Below, piece after piece: positions 37,624 through 47,500 of a DNA stretch of 64,000 bases. The stretch is from CAWJMD01 sp963845675 (GTDB lineage: Bacteria; Actinomycetota; Actinomycetes; Actinomycetales; CAWJMD01), in the NCBI GenBank assembly GCA_963845675.1, contig CAWJSX010000001.1, positions 434,001 through 498,000 of the forward strand. Direction: 5' to 3'. The notes beneath the pieces were generated by a model, which saw only the letters and a list, made by a program, of their open reading frames with translations, was not told the origin of the DNA and ran no database searches. The position numbers and the translations under genes were made by a program. How positions within the stretch are numbered: position 1 is the first letter of the stretch; each line of letters starts with the position of its first letter.

Positions 37624-38067
37624 GTGACCGAGCCAGCCCGCAGTATCGAGGACCTCTGCCCGTCGCGCCGGACCGTGTTCCGAGGACTGCTGGCCCTGGG
37701 GGGGGTCGCCCTGGTCCCCGGCGTCCTCACCGCCTGCTCGTCCGCGGAAGGCGGTGGGGACGCGGGGGGTGCCGGCAGCTCCATCCCCGCCGCGGACGTG
37801 GCCGTCGGGCACGCGGTCGTCGTCCAGGCGGGCGGGAAGAGCGTCGTCGTGGCACAGCCGACCGAAGGCGAGTTCGTGGCCTGGTCCGCCAACTGCACCC
37901 ACCAGGGGACCGTCGTGGACGCTGGGGACGACCTGGTGCTCACGTGCCCCAACCACGGCAGCCGATTCGACGCCGGCGACGACGCCTCGGTCATCAACGG
38001 CCCGGCGACGAGCCCGCTGCCGAAGGTCGACGTGGCGTTGGACGGCGACCAGCTCGTCATCGGCTGA
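37624..38067 (+). CDS. Rieske [2Fe-2S] protein, Tat-exported lipoprotein
   Basis: A 147-residue exported iron-sulfur protein. The N-terminus has RRTVFRGLLALGG, a twin-arginine signal, and a lipobox LTAC near residue 39, so it should be a Tat-exported lipoprotein. The cluster ligands are in CTHQGTVV and CPNHGSRF, the Rieske pair C-x-H and C-x2-H. It is short, like single-domain Rieske proteins of actinobacteria, and not part of a cytochrome bc operon here. Start GTG 37624 has the ribosome site GGAGGA. Its electron partner is unknown. Confidence 0.88.
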   Translation: MTEPARSIEDLCPSRRTVFRGLLALGGVALVPGVLTACSSAEGGGDAGGAGSSIPAADVAVGHAVVVQAGGKSVVVAQPTEGEFVAWSANCTHQGTVVDAGDDLVLTCPNHGSRFDAGDDASVINGPATSPLPKVDVALDGDQLVIG

Positions 38068-38102
38068 GCCGGACCTCCCGACCCCCTGGGACCGGGAACC
38101 GG

Positions 38103-39182
38103 TCAGCCGGGGAGCGTGACCTCGAGCAGCTCCAAGTCCGTCGGTGCAGCCGGTCAGCGCGTGCGCGGTCCCGGACGGCACCGCCACGCTGACACCTCGC
38201 GACAGCTCGACGGGGTGCTGTCCCTCGGCTCGCAGCTCCGCGGATCCGCTGAGGACGAACCACCACTGCAGCTCGCCGTCGTGGCGCAGGTCACCCGTAC
38301 AGACGTCCCTACCCGGGGTCGCGCCGGACGACGACGGCTCCTGCCAGCCCGCTGGTTGCGGCGGCGATCCCGGTGTCCCGGTGCTCGAAGCCACCGGCCC
38401 GCCACGGTGCCCACGCAGCGTCGGCGGCCACGTGCCGGACGAACTGCTGGCCGGACCACTCCCGGCCGGGTTCGAGCGTCTGCGTCGGCAGGGTGATCGT
38501 GTGCTCCGCCCGGGTCTCGTGCTCGGCGGGGCAGCCGATCTCGACGACCTCGAGGCCGGGCTGAGCTCTCGAGGACCCGGTGGCGGATCTCCGGCGGTTG
38601 CAGCACGCAGTCGCCGGCCCGCAGGACGAACGGCTCACCCTGGCCCTCGTACACGACGGTCACCCAGCCGGCGGCGCAGTAGATCATCTGGAACCGCACG
38701 CGGTGGTGGTGCACGTAGTCGGGCACGGGCCCGCCGTCCGGGATCTCGATGTGCGACGCGATGAACCGGCCACCCGAGCCGTGACGGCAGCAGGTCGCGG
38801 TAGCGCATGCCGGCCCGCCCCACGACGTCGTCGTGCGCCACCGGACGGCTCACCTCGAACGCCTCGACCAGCGCCGGGACGACCAGCGGGGTCGTCGCGG
38901 GGACGAGGTCGATGACGGTGCCGTTCGGTGCCGTCAGGGAGCCACCGTCCCCGTCCCCGTCCACGGCCAGCCGCAGACGCCCCGGCGCACCGCCCCCGTC
39001 GCGGTCGAGGCGCAGCGCGCACGCCGGGGCCGTCGAGGGTCGCCACCGACGGGTCGTCCGCCGGCATGATCATGTCGAGCCTGAAGCCGAGCCGGTCGGT
39101 GAAGAACGCGATCGTACCGTCGAGGTCCGGTGCGGGCAGGACGGTCTCGGCGCTGGGTGACGGCCAGCGGGCGAGTGGTCAC
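38103..39182 (-). CDS. VOC (glyoxalase-like) plus cupin fusion protein, heavily frameshifted
   Basis: Joining three reading frames gives about 355 residues. The N-terminal part is a VOC/glyoxalase-fold domain (DLDGTIAFFTDRLGFRLDMI then GSLTAPNGTVIDLV). It is followed by a cupin stretch with metal-type histidines (PDYVHHHRVRFQMIY, FVLRAGDCVLQPPEIRHRVL). A second cupin half ends the protein (HDGELQWWFVLSGSAELRAE, VAVPSGTAHAL). At least four one-base indels are needed. Start GTG 39182 overlaps the stop of the upstream methylase gene (GTGA), implying coupling. The domain order is inferred; with this many breaks a true pseudogene cannot be excluded. Function unknown, possibly a dioxygenase-like or sugar-binding enzyme. 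Confidence 0.55.
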
Positions 39183-39884
39183 GGGCCGACGGTACCCGCC
39201 GCGGCAGGACCCGGCTCGACGTCGCGCATGCGTCGCGCCGGAACCAGAGCAGGTAGTCGCCCGCCAGCCCCGGTGGATGCGAGTCCCAGCACAGGAAGGT
39301 CTCGCCGACGAACGTCAGCCGCCGCGCGACGACGTGGCCCGAGGTCCCAGGCCAGCGGGTCACGTGCTCTCCCTGCACGACGTTGGCGACGTTGACCACG
39401 GCGTGGCCTCCGGGTCGCAGCAGCGTCGCCGACCTGGCCGAAGACCTCGTCGAGCTCGGTGAGGTAGTCCGGGTAGTGCCCGTCGTCGGTCGCGTAGCCC
39501 TGCAGGGGATTCTCGGGGTGCGCGACGCTGGCCATGTACGGAGGTGAGGTGAGCACGACGTCGAACGGGCCCTCCACGAGCTCGGCCAGGCGACGCGAGT
39601 CACCGCGCACCACCTCGGGCGCCGCCGTTCGTCCGGGCGAGGGTCGTGTCGACGCGCTCCTGCAGCAGGTCGACCCCGACAGCGCGCCGACCCAGCTCCT
39701 CGGCGACCGCGAGCGTGGTCCCGTAGCCGGCGAAGGGGTCGAGCACGCGGTCACCCGGCGACGTCGTCGCCTCGATCACCCAGTCGGCGAGTGACTCCGT
39801 GAAGTGGACGTCCTCGGAGTGCTCGTCCGGTCGCTGGGCGACGTGCTCGGTCGCCTGCTGGAGCAGGAAGGCAGGCACCCTCAT
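39179..39884 (-). CDS. DNA methylase-like protein (N4/N6 type), frameshifted
   Basis: About 235 residues after repair of two to three single-base insertions. The SAM motif is LDPFAGYGTTLAVAEELGRR and the catalytic motif is VVLTSPPYMASVAHPEN, typical of amino-methyltransferases acting on DNA or RNA. Later it has LLRPGGHAVVNVANVVQGEH. The order SAM motif then SPPY and the short length with no target-recognition domain fit small orphan methylases or RNA methyltransferases. There is no restriction endonuclease nearby. Start ATG 39884 (MRVPAFLLQQATEH). It ends overlapping the VOC-cupin gene. Substrate unproven. Confidence 0.65.
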
Positions 39885-39955
39885 GGCGTGAGTATGACGT
39901 TCGCGCTCGATCGACGGTGCGCCGCCCCGGAGGGGGTGCCCTGGCACGTCGCCGG

Positions 39956-39978
39956 ATGTCCGAGGACGAACCTAGGCT
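39956..39978 (+). promoter_or_regulatory. candidate DNA-damage promoter of uvrC (degenerate PafBC motif)
   Basis: ATGTCCGAG (39956-39964), eight bases, then TAGGCT (39973-39978) keep the TGTC core and exact spacing of the motif seen at uvrA and uvrB, but the other positions differ. The GTG of uvrC follows after 6 nt. Confidence 0.5.
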
Positions 39979-39984
39979 GGACCC

Positions 39985-41959
39985 GTGGCCGACCCGTCGA
40001 CGTACCGCCCGAAGCCGGGCGAGATCCCCGACTCCCCAGGGGTGTACCGGTTCCGCGACCCCCGGGGTCGAGTCGTCTACGTCGGCAAGGCCAAGAGCCT
40101 GCGGCAGCGGCTCAACTCGTACTTCGCCGACCCGGCGTCGCTCCACCAGCGCACGCTCTCCATGGTCACGACCGCCTCGAGCGTGGAGTGGACGGTCGTC
40201 GCCACCGAGGTCGAGGCCCTGCAGCTGGAGTACGCCTGGATCAAGGAGTACGACCCGCGCTTCAACGTCAAGTACCGCGACGACAAGTCGTACCCGTACC
40301 TGGCGGTCACGATGGGCGAGGAGTTCCCGCGCGTCCAGGTGATGCGCGGGCGCCAAGCGCAAGGGCACGCGGTACTTCGGGCCCTACGCCCACGCGTGGG
40401 CGATCCGCGAGACGGTCGACCTGATGCTGCGGGTGTTCCCCGTCCGCACGTGCTCGGCCGGCGTCTTCCGCAGCGCCAAGCAGACCGGCCGTCCATGCCT
40501 CCTCGGGTACATCGACAAGTGCTCGGCCCCGTGCGTCGGGCGGGTGACGCGCCGAGGAGCACCGCGAGCTGGCCGAGGACTTCTGCGACTTCATGGGCGG
40601 TGCGACCGCCAAGCACACGCGACGGCTCGAGCAGCAGATGAAGGCGGCAGCCGCCGAGCTCGACTTCGAGCGGGCCGCGAGGCTGCGTGACGACGTCGCG
40701 GCGCTCACGCGCGCCCTGGAGAAGTCCGCCGTGGTGCTGCCGGACGCCACCGACGCGGACGTCTTCGCCCTGGCGGAGGACGAGCTCGAGGCCGCCGTGC
40801 AGGTGTTCCACGTGCGCGGCGAGGTCGGGTGCGAGGGCAGCGCGGGCTGGGTCGTCGAGAAGGTCGAGGACCTCACCACCGCCGGCCTGGTCGAGCACCT
40901 GCTGCAGCAGGTCTACGGCGACGCCGAGGCCACGGCGGTGCCGCGCGAGGTGCTGGTGCCGACGCTGCCCACCCAGCTGGACGAGATGACCACGTGGCTC
41001 AGCGGGCTGCGCTCGGCGGCCGTCGACGTGCGGGTGCCGCAGCGTGGTGACAAGAAGACGCTGATGCAGACGATCGCGCGCAACGCGCAGCAGGCGCTGG
41101 TGCTGCACAAGACGCGGCGAGCCGGGCGACCTGACGACGCGCAGCCAGGCGCTGCAGGAGATCCAGGACGCGCTCGGTCTCGACGAGGCGCCGCTGCGCA
41201 TCGAGTGCTACGACGTGTCCAACCTGCAGGGCACCGAGGTGGTGGCGTCGATGGTCGTCTTCGAGGACGGGCTGCCGCGCAAGTCGGAGTACCGCCGGTT
41301 CGCGATCAAGGGCGTCGAGGGCCAGGACGACGTCGCGTCCATCCACGAGGTGATCACGCGCCGCTTCCGCCGCTACCTGGCGGAGCGGATGGACGAGTCG
41401 ACCCCGGAGCTGGCCGAGTCCGACGACGACCGTCCCGACGAGCCCGTCGTCGAGAAGAAGGCGCGGTTCGCGTACCCACCGCAGCTCGTCGTCGTGGACG
41501 GTGGCCCGCCGCAGGTCGCCGCCGCGGCCCGCGCCATGGCGGAGCTCGGCATCGACGACGTGGCGCTCTGCGGGCTGGCCAAGCGGCTCGAGGAGGTGTG
41601 GCTGCCGGGGGAGGCCTACCCGACGGTCCTGCCACGCACGAGCGAGGGGTTGTACCTGCTGCAGCGCGTCCGCGACGAGGCCCACCGCTTCGCCATCAGG
41701 TTCCACCGGCAGCGGCGCAGCCGGTCGATGACCACGAGCGCGCTGGACGCGGTGCCAGGTCTGGGACCCACGCGCAGCAAGGCCCTGCTGAAGCACTTCG
41801 GCTCGGTGAGGAAGCTGCGCGCCGCGACGCCGGACGACGTGGCGCAGGTGCCCGGCATCGGCGCCGCGACGGCGCAGGCGGTGGTCGACCACCTGGCGAG
41901 GCAGGGTGCCGGCCGCCCCGGCGGTCAACACCGCGACCGGCGAGGTCCTCGACGACTGA
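39985..41959 (+). CDS. uvrC: excinuclease ABC subunit C, four frameshifts
   Basis: UvrC makes both incisions in excision repair. The parts are all present in order: GIY-YIG nuclease GVYRFRDPRGRVVYVGKAKS (3' cut), the UVR domain LDFERAARLRDDVAALTRAL, the RNase-H-like nuclease with IECYDVSNLQGTEVVASMVV and VVDGGPPQV (5' cut), and the tandem HhH domain AVPGLGPTRSKALLKHFGSV. Single extra bases near 40349, 40551, 41125 and 41911 break the frame; removing them gives about 657 residues ending VNTATGEVLDD. Start GTG 39985 follows the -10 box by 6 nt. It heads the uvrC-rapZ-yvcK-whiA cluster typical of Gram-positives. Confidence 0.93.
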
Positions 41960-42035
41960 CCGGCGCGGGCCGCGTCGCGGACCGCGTGGGTGAGTCCGCC
42001 TGATACGGACGAGTCGGACCTGGGAGACTGGACGG

Positions 42036-43035
42036 GTGAGCGACCACGCGAAGCCCGCCCCGGCCGACACCACCGACTCCACCGACTCCACCGACTCCAC
42101 TGACTCCACCGACTCCGGCAGCCGAGCGTACCCAGAGCGCCGACCACGGCTCGACGACCAGGTCGACAGCAGCCGCGCCCCCGAGGTGCTGATCGTCACC
42201 GGCATGTCCGGCGCCGGCCGGTCGACGGTGTCCGACGTCCTGGAGGACCTCGGCTGGTACGTCGTCGACAACCTGCCGCCGCAGATGCTCGTTCCGCTCG
42301 CGGGGATCGCGTCGCGTGCCGGCGCAGGCCCTGCCGCGCGTCGCCGTCGTCGTCGACGTGCGCGGTGGCCGATTCTTCACCGACCTGCGCGAGGCGCTCA
42401 ACGAGCTGTCCGGTACCGGCGTCCGCAGCCGGGTCCTGTTCCTCGACGCCAACGACGAGACGCTGGTGCGCCGGTTCGAGTCGGTGCGCCGTCCGCACCC
42501 GCTGCAGGGCGAGGGCCGGATCCTCGACGGGATCGTCTCCGAGCGCGCGCTCGTCGGGGACCTGCGCGGCAGCGCCGACCTCGTGATCGACACCTCGGGC
42601 TTCAACGTGCACCAGCTCAGCGCGAAGGCGACCGAGATGTTCGCCGAGGACGGACCTGCCACGCTGCGGGTGACGGTGATGTCGTTCGGCTTCAAGTACG
42701 GCATCCCGGTCGACTCCGACCACGTGGTCGACGTGCGCTTCCTGCCGAACCCTTACTGGGTTCCGGAGCTGCGGGCGAGCACCGGGCAGGACCAGGAGGT
42801 CAGCGACTTCGTGCTCGGCCAGGAGGGCGCCGAGGACTTCGTCAGCCGCTACGTCAGCGCCCTGGAGCCGGTGCTCGCGGGCTACGAGCGTGAGAACCGT
42901 TCGTACGTCACGGTGTCCGTCGGCTGCACCGGCGGCAAGCACCGTTCGGTCGCGATCACGGAGGAGATCACGAGGCGGATGCAGGAGGCGGGTGTGCGCG
43001 CCACCGCGGTCCACCGCGACCTGGGGCGCGAGTGA
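42036..43035 (+). CDS. rapZ: RapZ-family nucleotide-binding protein, one frameshift
   Basis: The RapZ/YvcJ family binds nucleotides and, in E. coli, guides RNA degradation controlling amino-sugar synthesis; the actinobacterial role is less clear. The P-loop is GMSGAGRSTVSDVLEDLGWY, with Arg in place of Lys, followed by VVDNLPPQML. The C-terminal domain ends with GCTGGKHRSVAITEEI. Before the P-loop an unusual N-terminal extension of about 48 residues contains repeated Thr-Asp-Ser. One extra base near 42318 splits the frame. Start GTG 42036; it overlaps yvcK by 4 nt. Confidence 0.9.
42072..42116 (+). repeat. five 9-bp tandem repeats coding Thr-Asp-Ser
   Basis: ACCGACTCC occurs four times and ACTGACTCC once, in direct succession and in frame with rapZ. 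It encodes TDSTDSTDSTDSTDS in the N-terminal extension. The copy number may vary between strains. Confidence 0.9.
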
Positions 43036-43987
43036 GTGGGCGCCGTGTCGTCGCGCTCGGCGGCGGGCACGGGCTGTACGCGTCCCTCTCGGCGCTGCGC
43101 CACCTGACGGACCGGCTGACGGCCGTGGTCACGGTCGCCGACGACGGCGGGTCGAGCGGACGGCTGCGTCGCGAGCTCGGGCGTGCTGCCGCCCGGCGAC
43201 CTGCGGATGGCGTTGTCGGCCCTGTGCGACGACGGGGAGTGGGGCAGCACGTGGCGCGACGTCATGCAGCACCGCTTCTCCACCGAGGGCGAGCTCGACC
43301 GGCACGCCGTGGGGAACCTGCTGATCGTGGCGCTGTGGCAGCTGCTCGACGACCCTGTCGCAGGGCTGGACTGGGTCGGCCGGCTCCTGCAGGCCCGAGG
43401 ACGCGTGCTGCCCATGTCCACGCAGGCGATCGAGATCGCGGCCGACGTCGAGGGGCCGGACGGCCCGATCGTCGTGACCGGCCAGTCCGCCGTCGCCACG
43501 ACCGGTGGACGCATCACCGGCATCCGGCTGGACCCGCCGGAGCCGAAGGCGTGCCCGGAGGCGGTCGAGGCGGTGCTCGACGCCGAGTGGGTGGTGCTCG
43601 GACCCGGCTCGTGGTTCACCAGCGTCATGCCGCACCTGCTCGTGCCCGACCTGGCGGCCGCGCTGATCGGCACCTCGGCGCAAGCGCTGCCTGGTCTTCA
43701 ACCTGGCGGCACCGACCGGCGAGACCGCCGGTCTCACCGCGGTCGAGCACCTGGTCGCGCTGCACGCGCACGCGCCCCTGCTGCGGATCGACGCCGTCCT
43801 CGCCGACCCCGGGTCGGTCGACGACGTGGACGCCCTCGCGGACGCCGCCGACGCACTGGGCGCGCGCCTCGTGCTCCGCCAGGTCAGGGCGTCGGGGCCC
43901 TCGGGGGCCTCGTCGCGCCACGATCCGCTACGTCTCGCCGCCGCCCTGCGCGACGTGCTCGACGGCAGCTACGGTGACGTCGACTAG
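43032..43987 (+). CDS. yvcK: YvcK/GlmR (CofD-like) family protein, two frameshifts
   Basis: This family binds UDP-GlcNAc and controls cell-wall precursor supply and growth on gluconeogenic carbon sources. The conserved N-terminus is VVALGGGHGLYASLSALRHL, then VADDGGSSGRLRREL, with the middle motif HAVGNLLIVALWQLL and GPGSWFTSVMPHLLVPDLAA. Extra bases near 43180 and 43681 shift the frame twice; the repaired protein has about 318 residues and ends GSYGDVD. Start GTG 43032 lies inside the rapZ stop (GTGA). It sits between rapZ and whiA, the conserved order. Confidence 0.92.
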
Positions 43988-44068
43988 GCCTCCGCCCGGT
44001 GGCACCGGGATGGACGGCGGAGGACCGCGAGGACGGGCACGGCACAGGACGGTGGCAGGATGACCCGC

Positions 44069-45052
44069 ATGGCACTGACGGCACAGGTCAAGGACGAGCT
44101 GAGCCGGCTGAGCATCACCAAGCCCTGCTGCCGCAAGGCAGAGGTCTCGTCGATGCTCCGCTTCGCCGGTGGCCTGCACATCATCTCGGGTCGCATCGTC
44201 ATCGAGGCCGAGCTCGACACGGCGGTGACGGCCCGGCGGCTGCGCAAGGACATCGCGGAGATCTTCGGCCACTCGAGCGAGATCCTGGTGATCTCGGCGG
44301 GGGGCCTGCGCCGCGGCACGCGGTACGTGGTGCGCGTCGTCAAGGACGGCGAGTCGCTCGCGCGCCAGACCGGGCCTGCTCGACGGACGCGGACGCCCCG
44401 TCCGCGGCCTGCCTCCGCAGGTGGTCTCGGCGTCGGTGTGCGACGCGGAGGCCGCGTGGCGCGGCGCGTTCCTCGCCCACGGGTCCCTCACCGAGCCCGG
44501 GCGCTCGTCGGCCCTCGAGGTGACGTGTCCGGGCCCGGAGGCCGCACTGGCCCTGGTCGGGCGCCGCTCGGCGTCTGGGCATCTCGGCGAAGGCGCGCGA
44601 GGTGCGTGGTGTCGACCGCGTGGTGATCCGGGACGGCGACGCGATCGGGGCGATGCTGACCCGGCTCGGCGCACACGACGCCGTGCTGGTCTGGGAGGAG
44701 CGGCGGATGCGCCGCGAGGTGCGGGCGACCGCGAACCGCCTCGCCAACTTCGACGACGCCAACCTCCGGCGCTCGGCGCGGGCGGCCGTCGCCGCCGGGG
44801 CACGGGTCGAGCGCGCGCTGGAGATCCTGGCCGAGGACGTGCCCGAGCACCTGCGCACGGCGGGCAGGCTGAGGCTGGAGCACAAGCAGGCGTCGCTGGA
44901 GGAGCTCGGGCCAGCTGGCCGACCCGCCGATGACGAAGGACGCGGTCGCGGGCCGGATCCGCCGGCTGCTCGCGATGGCCGACCGCCGTGCCGAGGACCT
45001 CGGGCTGCCGGGCACCGAGGCCAACCTGACGCCCGACATGCTCGACGCCTGA
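44069..45052 (+). CDS. whiA: DNA-binding protein WhiA, three frameshifts
   Basis: WhiA is a sporulation or division regulator in streptomycetes and is conserved in most Gram-positives. The N-terminal part MALTAQVKDELSRLSITKPC and FAGGLHIISGRIVIEAELDT and the LAGLIDADG-like WRGAFLAHGSLTEPGRS are clear. The C-terminal helix-turn-helix region includes MRREVRATANRLANFDDANL and LEELGQLADPPMTKDAVAGR. One extra G near 44373, 44560 and 44910 each (GGC read as GGGC) breaks the frame; the repaired protein has about 327 residues. ATG 44069 gives the family start; an ATG at 44060 would add three residues. Confidence 0.92.
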
Positions 45053-45122
45053 CCGCACCGGTGGCTCCACGTTCCAGTGCCTGGGACGGATCGTCTCGGA
45101 AGTGGAACCGCTCGTGTCGGGC

Positions 45123-45145
45123 TACCCACGGGTATCCCGTAGGGT
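45123..45145 (+). promoter_or_regulatory. -10 element with overlapping inverted repeats upstream of gap
   Basis: In the 209-bp gap before gap, TAGGGT at 45140-45145 fits a -10 box. It is directly preceded by CGGGTATCCCG (45129-45139) and TACCCACGGGTA (45123-45134), two overlapping inverted repeats. These could be an operator for a regulator of glycolysis. No clear -35 box is visible. I see nothing else in the gap. Confidence 0.4.
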
Positions 45146-45261
45146 CGATCGCGGCGTGGGACAACCAGTGACGCTTGGCCCAGCGCGGTCCACCACCGGT
45201 GGGCCGCACCTGCAGGTGACCGAACTGCCGGCACGAGCCGGCCCTTGCTGAGGAGAGCTCC

Positions 45262-46266
45262 TTGACCGTTCGCGTTGGCATCAACGGATTCGGCCGCATC
45301 GGCCGCAACTTCTTCCGCGCAGCCATGGCCGCCGGGGCCGACCTCGAGGTGGTGGCGGTCAACGACCTCACCGACAACAAGACCCTTGCGCACCTGCTGA
45401 AGTACGACTCGATCCTGGGTCGTCTGAACGGTGAGGTCAGCTACGGCGAGGACAACATCACGGTCGACGGCAAGTCGATCAAGGTGCTGGCCGAGCGCGA
45501 CCCGAAGAACCTGCCGTGGGGCGACCTGGGCGTCGACGTCGTGGTCGAGTCGACCGGCATCTTCGTGGCGGCCGAGCAGGCGCAGGCCCATATCGACGGT
45601 GGGGCCAAGAAGGTCATCATCTCAGCGCCCGCCAAGAACGAGGACATCACGATCGTCCTCGGTGTGAACGACGGCGACTACGACGCCTCGACGCACCACA
45701 TCATCTCGAACGCCTCGTGCACCACGAACTGCCTCGCGCCGATGGCCAAGGCCATCCACGACGCGTTCACGATCGAGCGCGGGCTGATGACGACGATCCA
45801 CGCGTACACGCAGGACCAGAACCTCCAGGACGGCCCGCACAAGGACCTGCGTCGTGCGCGCGCCGCCGCCCTGAACATCGTGCCCACGAGCACCGGTGCG
45901 GCCAAGGCGATCTCGCTCGTCCTCCCGGAGCTCAAGGGCAAGCTGGACGGCTACGCGCTGCGCGTGCCGATCCCGACCGGCTCGGCCACCGACCTCACCG
46001 TCGAGGTGGGTCGCGACGTCACGGTCGAGGAGGTCAACGCCGCGGTGAAGGCCGCCGCCGAGGGCGCGCTCAAGGGCTACCTGCGCTACACCGAGGACGA
46101 GATCGTCTCCTCCGACATCGTCACCGACCCGGCGTCGTGCATCTTCGACGCCGGCCTGACCAAGGTGAACGGCAACCAGGTCAAGGTCGTCGGCTGGTAC
46201 GACAACGAGTGGGGCTACTCGAACCGGCTCGTCGACCTGGTCGGGCTCGTCGGCCAGGGTCTCTGA
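45262..46266 (+). CDS. gap: glyceraldehyde-3-phosphate dehydrogenase, type I
   Basis: Catalyses oxidative phosphorylation of glyceraldehyde 3-phosphate in glycolysis. The NAD-binding start VRVGINGFGRIGRNFFRAAM and the catalytic Cys in SNASCTTNCLAPMAKAIHDA are present, as is VGWYDNEWGYSNRLVDL at the end. The length of 334 residues is normal. The start is a TTG at 45262 with a GAGGAGAG ribosome site 8 nt upstream; no ATG is available before GINGFG. It leads the gap-pgk-tpiA operon. Confidence 0.98.
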   Translation: MTVRVGINGFGRIGRNFFRAAMAAGADLEVVAVNDLTDNKTLAHLLKYDSILGRLNGEVSYGEDNITVDGKSIKVLAERDPKNLPWGDLGVDVVVESTGIFVAAEQAQAHIDGGAKKVIISAPAKNEDITIVLGVNDGDYDASTHHIISNASCTTNCLAPMAKAIHDAFTIERGLMTTIHAYTQDQNLQDGPHKDLRRARAAALNIVPTSTGAAKAISLVLPELKGKLDGYALRVPIPTGSATDLTVEVGRDVTVEEVNAAVKAAAEGALKGYLRYTEDEIVSSDIVTDPASCIFDAGLTKVNGNQVKVVGWYDNEWGYSNRLVDLVGLVGQGL

Positions 46267-46294
46267 GCCCGGCAGCCGGAGACCTGACTCCCTG

Positions 46295-47497
46295 ATGCGC
46301 ACCCTCGACGACCTCGGCGACCTGCGCGGCCGCCGGGTGCTGGTCCGCAGCGACCTCAACGTGCCGCTCGACGGCACGACCATCACCGACGACGGACGGA
46401 TTCGGGCGTCCCTGCCCACGTGGCAGCGGCTGCTCGACGCCGGGGCGCGCGTCATCGTGTGCGCGCACCTCGGCCGCCCGAAGGGCGTTCCGGAGGAGCG
46501 GTACTCGCTCGCCCCGGTGGCCGACCGCGTGAGGCAGCTGCTGCCCGACGTCGACGTCACGTTCGCCACCGACACGGTGGAGGAGTCGGCGCGCGCCGGC
46601 GCGGAGGCGCTGCGGGACGGGCAGCTGCTGCTGCTCGAGAACCTGCGGTTCAACGCCGGCGAGACGAGCAAGGACGACACGGAGCGCGGCGCCTTCGCGG
46701 ACCAGCTGGCGTCGCTGGTCGGCCCCGAGGGCGCCTACGTCAGCGACGGCTTCGGCGCCGTGCACCGCAAGCACGCGTCGGTCGTCGACGTCGCCGAGCG
46801 TCTCCCGCGCGCCGCGGGCGGCCTGGTCGCGTCCGAGGTCGAGGTGCTGCGCCGCCTCACCGCGGACCCCGCCCGCCCGTACGCGGTGGTGCTCGGCGGG
46901 TCGAAGGTGTCCGACAAGCTGGGCGTGATCGACAGCCTGCTGGGCACCGCCGACCGCATCCTCGTCGGCGGTGGCATGGTCTTCACCTTCCTCAAGGCCC
47001 AGGGTCACGAGGTCGGCAAGAGCCTGCTCGAGGAGGACCAGCTCGACACCGTCCGCGGCTACCTGCAGCAGGCGGAGGAGCGCGGCGTCGAGATCGTGCT
47101 CCCGACCGACGTGGTCGCGGCCACGGCCTTCGCGGCCGACGCCGACCACGAGGTCGTGGCGGCCGACGCCATCCCGTCCGACCGTCTCGGCCTGGACATC
47201 GGGCCGGTGTCGGGCGCGCACTTCGCCGAGCGGCTCGCCGACGCCGCGACCGTCTTCTGGAACGGCCCGATGGGCGTGTTCGAGATGGAGCCGTACAGCC
47301 ACGGCACGAAGGCCGTCGCGCAGGCGCTCGTCGAGAGCGACGGCTTCACCGTCGTGGGTGGCGGGGACTCGGCCGCGGCCGTCCGCACCCTCGGCTTCGC
47401 GGAGGACGCCTTCGGGCACATCTCCACCGGCGGAGGTGCCAGCCTCGAGTACCTCGAGGGCAAGACCCTGCCCGGCCTGACCGTCCTGGAGGACTGA
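46295..47497 (+). CDS. pgk: phosphoglycerate kinase
   Basis: Transfers the acyl phosphate of 1,3-bisphosphoglycerate to ADP. The 400-residue protein has RVLVRSDLNVPLDG at the substrate site, AHLGRPKGVPEERYSL, LLLLENLRFNAGE, the hinge region GGSKVSDKLGVIDSLL and the nucleotide site VFWNGPMGVFEMEPYSHGT and GGGDSAAAVRTLGF. Intact frame. ATG 46295 lies 28 nt after gap, and the gene is 3 nt from tpiA. Confidence 0.98.
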   Translation: MRTLDDLGDLRGRRVLVRSDLNVPLDGTTITDDGRIRASLPTWQRLLDAGARVIVCAHLGRPKGVPEERYSLAPVADRVRQLLPDVDVTFATDTVEESARAGAEALRDGQLLLLENLRFNAGETSKDDTERGAFADQLASLVGPEGAYVSDGFGAVHRKHASVVDVAERLPRAAGGLVASEVEVLRRLTADPARPYAVVLGGSKVSDKLGVIDSLLGTADRILVGGGMVFTFLKAQGHEVGKSLLEEDQLDTVRGYLQQAEERGVEIVLPTDVVAATAFAADADHEVVAADAIPSDRLGLDIGPVSGAHFAERLADAATVFWNGPMGVFEMEPYSHGTKAVAQALVESDGFTVVGGGDSAAAVRTLGFAEDAFGHISTGGGASLEYLEGKTLPGLTVLED

Positions 47498-47500
47498 CCG

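Noticed and set aside
39985..41959. uvrC as a pseudogene
   Set aside because: All catalytic domains are conserved on both sides of each indel with no missense decay or stop codons apart from frame effects.
39985..45052. Programmed frameshifting in uvrC, rapZ, yvcK and whiA
   Set aside because: Breaks occur at different, non-slippery sites, always as +1 insertions, and in too many unrelated genes; sequence error fits better.
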